From an uncultured Phascolarctobacterium sp. (GTDB lineage Bacteria > Bacillota > Negativicutes > Acidaminococcales > Acidaminococcaceae), in NCBI GenBank assembly GCA_949287345.1, contig CASEGD010000007.1:1-19618 (forward strand): DNA of 19,618 nt, written 5' to 3'. The translations under genes and the position numbers were made by a program. The notes beneath the pieces are model-generated. The model was not told where the DNA came from, made no database searches, and worked only from the letters and a program-made list of their open reading frames with translations. Positions 7,121 through 14,301 of this stretch are shown piece after piece (positions within the stretch are counted from its first letter, which is position 1; the number at the start of each line of letters is the position of its first letter).

Positions 7121-8344
7121 TTGCTGAATAAAAAATTTATTGAATTTTTGTTTGAAGCGGCGCATATTCAGCGCTGGAATGACCATATCCGCCCCAATGG
7201 CTTTACAGAATTGGACAAACAGGCGCATAAAATGATGATTTTGTATATTATCGCCAAGTATGAGGAGCAGGACCACAACGCAGAAATTAACTGGCGCGTG
7301 TTAATTGAAGGCGGAATTTTTGAATTTATGCACCGCATTATTTTGACGGATATTAAACCGCCTATTTATCACGAGCTGATGCGCGTGCACGGGCGCAAAC
7401 TGAACGCATGGGTTTACGAGCAGCTTTCCCGGCGCGTGCCGGATATGGACGAGGTGTTTTTTGCCAAGCTGAAACGCTGGTTTGACCATCCGGAGGAATA
7501 CCGCCTGGAGAAAAAGCTGCTGCGGGCGGCGCATTACCTTGCCACGCAGTGGGAATTTGGCATTATCTACCATTTTAACCAGGGCATTTACGGCGTGGAA
7601 GAAACCAAAGCCGCCATTGAAAGCGAGATTGAGGACCATTACGACCTTGCTGGCGTGCAAAAGCTTTCGCTGAAGGGCAAGACCAGCAAATTCATCGACC
7701 TTGTCGGACAGTTGCGTTTCCAGAAACGCTGGGCGCAGTCGCCGCGCGTGCCGGAAACTTCCGTTATGGGGCATGTGCTGATAGTGGCAATTCTGGGCTA
7801 CTTCTGCGCAGCGAAGCTCAACGCTTCGGACGAGCGCGTGGTCAACGACTTTTTGTGCGGTCTGTTCCACGATTTGCCGGAGGTGCTGACGCGCGACATC
7901 ATCTCGCCGGTTAAAACTTCCGTTGAAGGGCTGGACGATTTGATTAAGGATATCGAAAAACGCCAGGTTGCCGAAAAGCTGCTGCCGCTTTTGCCGTGGG
8001 GCTGGCACGAAGAAATCAGCTACTTTACGCAGAACGAGTTTACCAACCGCGTCATGCTGGAAGGCAAGCCGGTTGAATGCAGCGAGGAAGAACTGAACAC
8101 GAAATACAACATCGACGGGCACGGCTATAAACCGGTGGACGGCAGAATGTTGAAGGGCTGCGACCATCTGGCAGCGTTTGTGGAAGCTTATTTATCCACA
8201 GAGTGCGGCATTACCAGCAAGCATTTGCTGAAAGGCATGGAGGACCTGCGTAAAAAATACAAGGGTCAGACCATTGCCGGTATCAACTTCGGCGCGATTT
8301 ACGACGAGTTCCCCGAATTTGAAGGCTTGAACCGCCGCTGGTAA
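7121..8344 (+). CDS. Tandem YfbR-like HD-domain phosphohydrolase with degenerate first domain
   Basis: A 407-residue cytoplasmic protein. Its C-terminal half resembles the 5'-deoxynucleotidase YfbR: RW at 203-204 (in YfbR the Arg-Trp pair selects deoxyribose), metal-site His H218, GLFHDLPEVLTRDIISPVK with H250, D251 and E254, and D348 in KGCDHLAAF. The set of metal ligands looks complete. The N-terminal half repeats the pattern with the same spacing: RW at 18-19, H36, then GGIFEFMHRIILTDIKPPI where HD is replaced by E68-F69, and a His (138) where the last Asp should be. So I read it as an active HD domain fused to an inactive copy. I choose TTG 7121 because GAGGTG (7110-7115) is well spaced for it; a GTG at 7112 lies on top of that site. 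Nucleotide substrate is inferred from YfbR similarity only. It is a single gene, divergent from potA. Confidence 0.8.
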   Translation: MLNKKFIEFLFEAAHIQRWNDHIRPNGFTELDKQAHKMMILYIIAKYEEQDHNAEINWRVLIEGGIFEFMHRIILTDIKPPIYHELMRVHGRKLNAWVYEQLSRRVPDMDEVFFAKLKRWFDHPEEYRLEKKLLRAAHYLATQWEFGIIYHFNQGIYGVEETKAAIESEIEDHYDLAGVQKLSLKGKTSKFIDLVGQLRFQKRWAQSPRVPETSVMGHVLIVAILGYFCAAKLNASDERVVNDFLCGLFHDLPEVLTRDIISPVKTSVEGLDDLIKDIEKRQVAEKLLPLLPWGWHEEISYFTQNEFTNRVMLEGKPVECSEEELNTKYNIDGHGYKPVDGRMLKGCDHLAAFVEAYLSTECGITSKHLLKGMEDLRKKYKGQTIAGINFGAIYDEFPEFEGLNRRW

Positions 8345-8379
8345 AATTGTTAAATATTTTGTATATTTGTAAAAATCAG

Positions 8380-8408
8380 TGGACGGGTGTTTTTGTAGGC
8401 GTTATAAT
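8380..8408 (+). promoter_or_regulatory. Promoter of the glutamate dehydrogenase gene
   Basis: Perfect -10 TATAAT at 8403-8408 with TGGACG at 8380-8385 as a 4/6 -35 box, spacer 17 nt. The start of transcription would be near 8415, leaving a leader of about 78 nt. No clear terminator for the HD-domain gene is seen before it, so some read-through is possible. Confidence 0.65.
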
Positions 8409-8418
8409 TGAAGTAAGA

Positions 8419-8454
8419 ACAGTATTTTATATCATCAAAAATATATTTTACTGT
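8419..8454 (+). repeat. Inverted repeat in the gdh leader
   Basis: ACAGTA (8419-8424) pairs with TACTGT (8449-8454), and TATAT (8428-8432) with ATATA (8441-8445); between them are 3-nt TTT/TTT mismatches, symmetric on both arms. It lies just inside the predicted transcript, before the ribosome-binding site AAAAGGAGG at 8477-8484. It could be an operator or an RNA hairpin. Confidence 0.4.
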
Positions 8455-8492
8455 ATCATAAATTTAAGATGATTTAAAAGGAGGCATGGATT

Positions 8493-9728
8493 ATGAATTT
8501 ATTTGAAATGGCGCAGATACCTCTGCACAAAGCTATCGAGGTAATGAAGCTGAACCCGAACGCTGCGGCAATTATTGATTGCCCGGAACGCACGCTTGAG
8601 GTTTCCATTCCGGTTAAAATGGACGACGGCACGACCAAGGTGTTTACCGGCTACCGCAGCCAGCACAGCACCATTATGGGCCCTGCCAAAGGCGGCATCC
8701 GTTATCATCAGAACGTTAATATGGATGAGGTAAAAACGCTGGCTTTCTGGATGACCTGCAAATGCGCAGTTGCCAATCTGCCCTACGGCGGCGGCAAAGG
8801 CGGCATTATTGTTGACCCGTCCAAGCTTTCCACCGGCGAGCTGGAACGCTTGACGCGCGGTTACATCGACAAGATTGCTCCGATTATCGGCGAAAAAATG
8901 GATATTCCTGCCCCTGATATGAATACCAACGCTCAGATTATGGGCTGGATGATGGACGAATACAGCAAGCTGAAAGGCCAGTATGAACCAGGCTTCATTA
9001 CCGGCAAACCTATCTGCATCGGCGGCTCCTTGGGCCGTACCGCAGCTACCGGCCGTGGCGTAATGGTTGCAGCAGGCGAAGCTATTAAAGCCCTCGGCAT
9101 TAAGCCGGAAGAAGCAACCTGCGCAGTACAGGGTTTCGGCAACGTAGGCAGCTGGACCGCTAAACTCATTCACGACATGGGCGTAAAAATTGTGGCATTG
9201 AGCGATGTTTACGGCGCAATTATGAACGAAGACGGACTTGACCCGTACGAAGTTGAAAAACATGTACAGGCAACCGGCAGCGTAGTAAACTTCCCGGGCA
9301 GCAAAGCTATCACTAATGCCGACCTGCTGGCAATGGAAGTTACCGTGCTCGCTCCGTGCGCAATGGAACTGCAGCTTACCAAAGACAATGCGGCTGACGT
9401 TAAAGCCAAAATCGTTGTTGAAGGCGCTAACGGCCCGACGACTCCGGAAGCTGACGAAATCCTCGACGCCAAAGGCATTCTGGTTGTGCCGGATATTCTC
9501 GCCAACGGCGGCGGCGTAACCGTAAGCTATTTTGAATGGGTACAGTGCCTGTACCGTTACTTCTGGACCGAAGAAGAAGTTATTGAAAAACAGACTCAGC
9601 TGATGATTGGCGCGTTTAAACAGGTTTACGATACTGCTAAAAAGTACAATGTTAACATGCGTACCGCAGCTTATATCGTAGCCCTCAACCGTCTGGATGA
9701 AGCCATGAAATTCAGAGGCGCGTATTGA
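8493..9728 (+). CDS. gdhA: Glutamate dehydrogenase, probably NAD-dependent
   Basis: A 411-residue Glu/Leu/Phe/Val dehydrogenase that interconverts glutamate with 2-oxoglutarate and ammonia. The three active-site lysines K66 (GPAKGG), K90 (MTCK) and K102 (PYGGGKGG) have the same 24 and 12 residue spacing as the Clostridium symbiosum enzyme, and the catalytic Asp is D142 (PAPDMNTN). The Rossmann motif GFGNVG is at 214-219, and the second strand ends in LSDVYG; an acidic residue there (D238) favours NAD over NADP, though this rule is not strict. AAAAGGAGG lies 8 nt before the ATG. It is a one-gene transcript with its own promoter and terminator. In glutamate-fermenting Negativicutes this enzyme is the first step of the 2-hydroxyglutarate pathway; that role here is inference. 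Confidence 0.96.
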   Translation: MNLFEMAQIPLHKAIEVMKLNPNAAAIIDCPERTLEVSIPVKMDDGTTKVFTGYRSQHSTIMGPAKGGIRYHQNVNMDEVKTLAFWMTCKCAVANLPYGGGKGGIIVDPSKLSTGELERLTRGYIDKIAPIIGEKMDIPAPDMNTNAQIMGWMMDEYSKLKGQYEPGFITGKPICIGGSLGRTAATGRGVMVAAGEAIKALGIKPEEATCAVQGFGNVGSWTAKLIHDMGVKIVALSDVYGAIMNEDGLDPYEVEKHVQATGSVVNFPGSKAITNADLLAMEVTVLAPCAMELQLTKDNAADVKAKIVVEGANGPTTPEADEILDAKGILVVPDILANGGGVTVSYFEWVQCLYRYFWTEEEVIEKQTQLMIGAFKQVYDTAKKYNVNMRTAAYIVALNRLDEAMKFRGAY

Positions 9729-9795
9729 TTACAAATTAACTGTTAAATGATTTCAGTATGGGGTATTCGTCCCCCGCGAAATTGTTTAATAAAAC

Positions 9796-9830
9796 AAACC
9801 CCGGCAGTTTTCTGTCGGGGTTTTTATTTA
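9796..9830. terminator. Bidirectional terminator between gdhA and the EamA transporter
   Basis: 12-bp stem (9796-9807 with 9812-9823, one G-T pair) closing a TTTT loop, followed by T-rich sequence to 9830. The left flank is A-rich (AATAAAACAAA), giving a U-tract on the minus strand. It sits between converging genes and lies 67 nt after the gdhA stop. Confidence 0.88.
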
Positions 9831-9853
9831 TATGCAATTTCAAATTAAACTCT

Positions 9854-10753
9854 CTACTTCCTCTCCGGCATCTGCGCGAGCAGGATGGCGATGAAGACGA
9901 GGGCGCAGCCGCCGATTTCACGCAAGGTAAGCGTTTCGCCGAGCAAAGCCCAGCCTGCAAGGACGGAGAAAACGGATTCCAAACTTAACAGAATAGACGC
10001 GAGGATGACGTTGACGTATTTTTGCCCGGCAATTTGCAGGGTATAGGCAATGCCGCAGCTCATAATGCCGGCGTGCGCCAGCGGCAGCCACGCGGCGGTG
10101 ATGGCGGCAAGCGTTGGCTGTTCTGCCCAAACGATGACGGGCAGGCTTAAACAGCCGCAGACAAAAAACTGAATGGCGGACATGCGCACCGGGTCAACCA
10201 GCTGCGTAAAGCGTTCAATCGCCATGATATGCACGGCAAAAACGACGGCACAGCCGAGGATGATTAAATCACCTTTATTGATGGAAAAGCCTTCGTTAAT
10301 GCAGATGAAGTACATGCCGACGGCGGCGACGGCGACAGCCGTCCACTGCATTAAAGTAACGTGCTTTTTAACCAGCAGCCCTAAAACTGGGATAATGACG
10401 ATGTACAGCGCTGTTATAAATCCGGCCTTACCGGCAGAGGTATAAGCAATACCAGCCTGCTGCAAGGTGCTGGCAACTGTCAGCAACACGCCGCAGCAAA
10501 TGCCGCCGGTAATTAAATCGCCTCGCTTATGGTCGTTGTCCGTTCCCCAAAAAGTCAGCGGTTTGCCGGATAATTTATCAATCACCGCTATGCACGGTAC
10601 CAGAAAGAACGCGCCCAAAAACGAACGGATGCCGTTAAAGCTGAACGGCCCGAGTAAATCCGCGCCGACGCTTTGGGCAACAAAAGCCGTGCCCCAGATA
10701 AAAGCACATAATAACAGCATGGCAATGCCTTTAAAGCTGTTTGTTTGCTGCAT
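9854..10753 (-). CDS. EamA-type (DMT superfamily) membrane transporter
   Basis: A 299-residue integral membrane protein with about ten hydrophobic segments arranged as two similar halves, the pattern of DMT/EamA transporters. Recognisable features are GTAFVAQSVGADLLGPFSFNGIRSFLGAFFL in the first half and the LSLESVFSVLAGWALLGETLTLREIGG block (glycine-rich with a conserved Glu) in the second. AAGGGG lies 7 nt before ATG 10753. It stands alone with no functional neighbour: zinc-ribbon gene upstream, converging gdhA downstream. Members export amino acids or other metabolites; the substrate cannot be told from sequence. Confidence 0.88.
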   Translation of the reverse strand: MQQTNSFKGIAMLLLCAFIWGTAFVAQSVGADLLGPFSFNGIRSFLGAFFLVPCIAVIDKLSGKPLTFWGTDNDHKRGDLITGGICCGVLLTVASTLQQAGIAYTSAGKAGFITALYIVIIPVLGLLVKKHVTLMQWTAVAVAAVGMYFICINEGFSINKGDLIILGCAVVFAVHIMAIERFTQLVDPVRMSAIQFFVCGCLSLPVIVWAEQPTLAAITAAWLPLAHAGIMSCGIAYTLQIAGQKYVNVILASILLSLESVFSVLAGWALLGETLTLREIGGCALVFIAILLAQMPERK

Positions 10754-10828
10754 ATATAAAACCCCTTAACGTAAAATTATAAACAATATTATTATAGCAT
10801 TTTGCGCGCGGATTGTTTTCTGAAAATA

Positions 10829-10866
10829 GCAAAGAAAAAGCGCACAGCTTAAATTGCTGTACGCTT
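10829..10866 (-). terminator. Terminator of the zinc-ribbon gene
   Basis: 11-bp stem on the minus strand (plus positions 10856-10866 with 10838-10848, one G-T pair, 7-nt loop), followed on the minus strand by TTTTTCTTT. It lies 12 nt after the stop of the zinc-ribbon gene and separates it from the EamA transporter. Confidence 0.8.
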
Positions 10867-10877
10867 AATGGTTAAAA

Positions 10878-11453
10878 TTATTTTTCTTCGGGTTTTGCTT
10901 CTTCCGTTTTGGCGGGTTCTTCGGCAGGTTTTTCTTCTTCTTCGGGTTTGGCTTCCGGCGCAATTACTTCAACTTCGGCTTCCGCTTCGGTTTTGTGTTC
11001 GGCGCCTTCGCCTACAACCTCCGCTTCTACGGTTTTAGCGGTTTCAACAGGCTCCATCTTGCTGCCGCATTCGCTGCAGAACTTGGCGCTGATGCCTACA
11101 GCCGCACCGCAGTTGGGGCAGGTAACTTTCGGCTCATCGCCGTTAAAGGCGGTAGCTTTAATGTTGCTGATTTTGAATTTCAAATCTTCTATTGCGGCAA
11201 GGCTTGCTTTAACAGCTTCGCATTCAGCTTTAAATTCATCGGGCAGGCAGTCGCAGGTCTGCGATTTTTCCCAAACCATTTTGCCCATTTTTTTGTAGGT
11301 GCTTTCAATTTTGCTTTCTTCTTTGCTTACCAGCGAGGTAAGTTTCTGGATCTCCATAGCGGCTTCGGCTTTTTCGCCGATGGTTTTGGTGATTTCTTCG
11401 GTTTTGTTGGCTGCTATCTTGGCAAATTCGCCAAGTTTATCAAATATTGCCAT
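10878..11453 (-). CDS. Zinc-ribbon protein with acidic Glu/Ala/Pro-rich tail
   Basis: A 191-residue protein of no assigned function. Residues 1-100 look helical, with a charged coiled-coil-like segment (GEKAEAAMEIQKLTSLVSKEE). A zinc ribbon follows: C112-x2-C115 and C126-x2-C129, in CPNCGAAVG and FCSECG. Residues about 136-191 are a low-complexity acidic tail (EAEAEVEV, PEEEEKPAEEPAKTEE) that should be disordered. There is no signal peptide or membrane segment. The start is set by AAAGGGGGAT about 8 nt before ATG 11453. A similar N-terminal region plus zinc ribbon is common in small Firmicute hypothetical proteins; I cannot name a role. It follows the rnf unit by 64 nt but has its own promoter and terminator. 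Confidence 0.8.
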   Translation of the reverse strand: MAIFDKLGEFAKIAANKTEEITKTIGEKAEAAMEIQKLTSLVSKEESKIESTYKKMGKMVWEKSQTCDCLPDEFKAECEAVKASLAAIEDLKFKISNIKATAFNGDEPKVTCPNCGAAVGISAKFCSECGSKMEPVETAKTVEAEVVGEGAEHKTEAEAEVEVIAPEAKPEEEEKPAEEPAKTEEAKPEEK

Positions 11454-11487
11454 AGTAAAGATCCCCCTTTATTGCTTTGATACTTTT

Positions 11488-11496
11488 ATTATAACA
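11488..11496 (-). promoter_or_regulatory. Extended -10 promoter for the zinc-ribbon gene
   Basis: Minus strand TGTTATAAT (plus 11488-11496): perfect -10 TATAAT preceded by TG one base upstream. No good -35 box is seen. It lies 34 nt before the start codon, and between it and the upstream lipoprotein gene I see no terminator. Confidence 0.55.
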
Positions 11497-11517
11497 CATA
11501 ACAGTGCCCCGCGTTTG

Positions 11518-12405
11518 TTAATTTACGGTGACGCTTACTTCCATGCCTTCCTTTAAATCCAGCGAAGTGTTGTCAATGTTCACTGTCACGTCGGTGCCTT
11601 CAATTTTGGCAATGCTGCCGTTAAAATTTTTGTTAATGCTTCCTGCGCGGGCGGTAATGCTTTGCCCAACTTTTAAATTTTGCGCCGCTTGCGCGGATAT
11701 TTTTATAACGGCGCTGCAATTTTCCAGATCGCGGATTGCGAGGACTTCTTGCCCGGCCGAGGCGGTATCGCCTGCGTTAAGGTATTTTTCCGTAACGATG
11801 CCGGTGCAGGGGCTTTCTTCTTCCAGTGCCAGCTGTTTTTGCAGCAGGGCGTGGTATTTTTGTTGCTGTTCCTCCAGCAGTTTTTGTTTTTCGGCAATGG
11901 TTTCCGGCGATGCTTTAACCGGCTGCCCTGCGCTTTGCGCCGCGCTTAATGCTGCATGTGCCGCTGCCTTGGCGGCGCTTGCTGCTTCGTACTGGCGGCG
12001 GGCAATGGCACCCTGCTTGTAAAGCGACGCCATTTTTGCTTCCTGTGCCGCAGCCTGTTCGTATTGTTGCTGTGCGGCGGCAACTGCTGCCGTGTTGTCG
12101 GCGCGGCTCTGCCCGTTCTGCATGGCTTTTATTTCCGCTTCGGTGCGGGCGGCGTCAGTGGCGGCCTCTTTAATTTCGGCGGCCAGCTGCTGGTCGTCAA
12201 CGGCAAACAGCGGCTGCTCCTGTCCGATACGGTCGCCTTTTTCCAGAATCAGCCCCAGTATTTTGCCATCCGCCGGGGCGGTGATTTGGTAAACGGGGAA
12301 GTACACGCTGCCGCTGCCGAGCGCAGGCGTGGTGCTGTCACTTTTGCAGGCCGTCAGCGCAAGTATTAAAATTGCAAGGATTATTAATGTAAGTTTTTTC
12401 ATCAT
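11518..12405 (-). CDS. Lipoprotein HlyD/AcrA-type periplasmic adaptor, no adjacent transporter
   Basis: A 295-residue secreted lipoprotein: MMKKLTLIILAILILALTACKSD, lipobox LTAC with Cys20. It has the membrane-fusion-protein layout: a split lipoyl-like half (APADGKILGLILEKGDRIG), then a long Ala/Gln/Glu-rich coiled-coil (about residues 80-180), then the second lipoyl half (SPCTGIVTEKYLNAGDTASAGQEVL) and a beta-barrel end. The nearest in-frame start that gives a signal peptide is ATG 12405; a longer frame begins at 12537 but would remove the signal. The ribosome site is weak (TAAAG). It is the last gene of the rnf unit, 20 nt after the Gx gene. No ABC or RND pump gene is next to it, so its partner is unknown. 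Confidence 0.85.
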   Translation of the reverse strand: MMKKLTLIILAILILALTACKSDSTTPALGSGSVYFPVYQITAPADGKILGLILEKGDRIGQEQPLFAVDDQQLAAEIKEAATDAARTEAEIKAMQNGQSRADNTAAVAAAQQQYEQAAAQEAKMASLYKQGAIARRQYEAASAAKAAAHAALSAAQSAGQPVKASPETIAEKQKLLEEQQQKYHALLQKQLALEEESPCTGIVTEKYLNAGDTASAGQEVLAIRDLENCSAVIKISAQAAQNLKVGQSITARAGSINKNFNGSIAKIEGTDVTVNIDNTSLDLKEGMEVSVTVN

Positions 12406-12425
12406 GGCTTTAGTGTAGCACAAAC

Positions 12426-12959
12426 TTATAAAGGGCGCAAACCGGCAGTTGTATTTTTCAAAGCCCGCAACAATTTGGCGGCGGCAAAGCCGGTAAACAG
12501 CCCGAACGGCACGGAAAGAGCGATAATAAGCGGCCACAGGTTAAAAAGCTCGCTGCTTTGCATTAATATGCCGGCCATAACAAGCTGCCCGGTGTTGTGG
12601 GCGCCGGCGCCGGCAACGCTTACCCCGTGTATGGAAAAAAGATTGCTGCGTTTGGCGGCGTACATTATAACAAGGCTTAATATTGCGCCGGTTGAGCCAA
12701 TAAAAAAAGCAGGCGTAAAAAGCCCCGTAAACAGTAGCGCCGTCAGCAGCATCCGCACGGCAAGGTACAGCGCCGTCAGTTTAAAGCTGAATAAATACAT
12801 GCACGCCAGCGTAATAATGTTCGGCAGCCCAGGTTTGGCGGCAAACTGCCCGGCAACGGGGATAAAGCTTTCTGCGTAACGCAGGGCAATGGCGGCTGCT
12901 GCCATCAGCGCCAGCAAAATTATAGTTTGTGTTTTAGTTAAGGATAGCGTCGTATTCAT
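12426..12959 (-). CDS. Gx-family membrane protein (heptaprenyl diphosphate synthase component I-like)
   Basis: A 177-residue hydrophobic protein with about five membrane segments, of the Hpre_diP_synt_I/Gx family. Family motifs are visible: RYAESFIP near the N-terminus, LPNIITLACMYLFSFK, the GSTGAILS glycine block and a HNTGQLVMAG stretch with conserved His-Asn. The name from Bacillus HepS is historical; the fold is closer to ECF-transporter substrate proteins, so transport of a small molecule (possibly a flavin precursor or quinone-related compound) is more likely than enzymatic synthesis. It starts 26 nt inside the NusG_II gene with no clear ribosome site, suggesting translational coupling. 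A pair of NusG_II and Gx proteins near ApbE also occurs in flavin-based extracellular electron transfer loci (recalled, not checked). Confidence 0.82.
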   Translation of the reverse strand: MNTTLSLTKTQTIILLALMAAAAIALRYAESFIPVAGQFAAKPGLPNIITLACMYLFSFKLTALYLAVRMLLTALLFTGLFTPAFFIGSTGAILSLVIMYAAKRSNLFSIHGVSVAGAGAHNTGQLVMAGILMQSSELFNLWPLIIALSVPFGLFTGFAAAKLLRALKNTTAGLRPL

Positions 12960-13293
12960 GGCCGGTGTCTGTTAAAGTAATTACTGTGCGGCAAGGCATG
13001 CAGATAATGCTGCTGCCGCTGTTTGTTATTGTTCCTTGCTTTTGGCAAAGTTTGTCAGGGCAGGGGGCTGATATAACTTTAACGCCACCTGCGGTTTTGC
13101 TAATAGTAATAACGCCGCACTCTGTTGGTATATTTATAGTCTGCGGAAGCTTATCCAGCGGCTGTTGCCGGATACTGCGCCCGCCAGTGCTGACGGTTAT
13201 GGTTTGCCCCGGGCTTTTGTTTTGCCTATAAAAAAAGCCTGCCGCTGCAAGCGTTGCGAGCAGCAAGCACAAAATAATATCTGTTTTGCGCAT
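12934..13293 (-). CDS. NusG domain II-containing secreted or membrane-anchored protein
   Basis: A 119-residue protein with one N-terminal hydrophobic segment (5-22) that anchors or exports a small NusG_II-type beta domain. The family signature is present as CPDKLCQKQGTI and IICMPCR. Four cysteines, C78, C83, C98 and C101, could bind a metal or form disulphides; many relatives have only three. It is placed 3 nt after apbE, with AGGAG 9 nt upstream inside apbE, and overlaps the Gx gene by 26 nt. This family has nothing to do with transcription elongation here; it is typically paired with Gx, ApbE and Rnf genes in anaerobes. Function is not known. Confidence 0.85.
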   Translation of the reverse strand: MRKTDIILCLLLATLAAAGFFYRQNKSPGQTITVSTGGRSIRQQPLDKLPQTINIPTECGVITISKTAGGVKVISAPCPDKLCQKQGTITNSGSSIICMPCRTVITLTDTGHEYDAILN

Positions 13294-13296
13294 ATG

Positions 13297-14301
13297 TTAC
13301 TCCTGTGCAGGACGCCAAATCTGCTGCATATTGGGCGAAACCCAAAGGCTACCGTCGTGGTTGACTATGATGGCGGCAAGCTTCGTATGGGCGTTAAGGT
13401 AAGTTTTTATGGCAGCATTGTCCTTTAAAAAAAGTAAAGTTGAATTATAATCGGCCTCCAGCGCCGTAGGGGCGATAACGGTAACGCTTTGATGCAGGCT
13501 TGCAGGGTATCCGTTTTGCGGCGAAAGCAAGTGGTGCCAGCGCTGCCCTTCTGCTTCGTAATAGCGCTGGTAGTCGCCGGATGTGGCTGCCGCCTGACCC
13601 GGCTGTAAGGTAATTGTCCCTAAAACTTTATTTTCGCGTCGCGGGTGCTGCACAGCAATAACCCACGGTTTGCCGTCTGGCTTTTGCCCTATAACTTTTA
13701 TGTTGCCGCCGCCGTTAACCAGCGCGGCGCTGATATTTTTGCTTTCGGACAAAGTTTGGGCTGCTACATCCACGGCATAACCCTTGGCAACAGCGCTCAG
13801 GTCGATGATTGTTGGACTGTCGTGGCGCACGGCTGTGCCTGTTGCGGCGTCGTAGATGATTTTATCGCGCCCGCTATGGCTCAAAGCTTCTTTTACTGCT
13901 GCCGTATCGGGCACAACGCCTTCTTCTTTGGCGGCCAGCCAGATATCGCTGACAGCGCCGAGAGTTATATCGAATTCTGGACCGTTTTTGTTTGCGCAGT
14001 AATCCAAAATAGCCGCTGTATGCGGCGCAAGCTGTACTTTTTGCCCAGCAGCGGCGTGGTTTAGCTGCCATAGTGAACCTGCTCCTCCGTCGTTAAAACG
14101 GTCTGTTTCTATGGCAATCTGCTGAAATTTATTAAAGGCGCTGTTTTCGGCAGCCATTACGTCATCGCCGTTTGCGCCGTAAGCGTCAATGGTGATAAAA
14201 GTGTCCATGGCAAAGCGCGTATCGCTCACTTTTTCCGCCGCAGTGCCGCAGCCGCCAACAAGCAGCGCCAACGCGAGCAGTGCCAAAAAAAATTTTTTCA
14301 T
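13297..14301 (-). CDS. apbE: FAD:protein FMN transferase (ApbE), lipoprotein
   Basis: A 334-residue enzyme that moves FMN from FAD to a Thr in target proteins such as RnfG and RnfD. It carries a lipoprotein signal (MKKFFLALLALALLVGGC, Cys18), so it acts outside the cytoplasmic membrane. Motifs: FAMDTFITIDAYG, HSGRDKII, IDLSAVAKGYAVD (Mg/FAD region), NGGGNIKVIG, SGDYQRYYEAEGQRWHHL and ADYNSTLLFL with the metal-binding Asp. I choose ATG 14301, whose A shares a base with the rnfB stop (TAATG), over a longer frame from 14334 that would spoil the signal. The location in the rnf unit matches its job of flavinylating Rnf subunits. Confidence 0.94.
   Translation of the reverse strand: MKKFFLALLALALLVGGCGTAAEKVSDTRFAMDTFITIDAYGANGDDVMAAENSAFNKFQQIAIETDRFNDGGAGSLWQLNHAAAGQKVQLAPHTAAILDYCANKNGPEFDITLGAVSDIWLAAKEEGVVPDTAAVKEALSHSGRDKIIYDAATGTAVRHDSPTIIDLSAVAKGYAVDVAAQTLSESKNISAALVNGGGNIKVIGQKPDGKPWVIAVQHPRRENKVLGTITLQPGQAAATSGDYQRYYEAEGQRWHHLLSPQNGYPASLHQSVTVIAPTALEADYNSTLLFLKDNAAIKTYLNAHTKLAAIIVNHDGSLWVSPNMQQIWRPAQE

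Noticed and set aside
7301..8167. 288-residue open frame on the minus strand opposite the HD-domain gene
   Set aside because: Antisense to a gene with recognisable catalytic motifs; the translated protein resembles nothing and lacks a start signal.
8499..9263. 254-residue open frame on the minus strand opposite gdhA
   Set aside because: Antisense shadow of glutamate dehydrogenase, whose active-site lysines all lie in the plus frame.
11494..11517. Terminator after the adaptor gene
   Set aside because: Only a 4-bp AACA/TGTT pairing with no T-run on the minus strand; not enough to call, so read-through into the zinc-ribbon gene stays possible.
12406..12537. Longer adaptor protein starting at 12537
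   Set aside because: The added residues overlap the Gx gene, are not conserved-looking and would bury the lipoprotein signal that begins at 12405.
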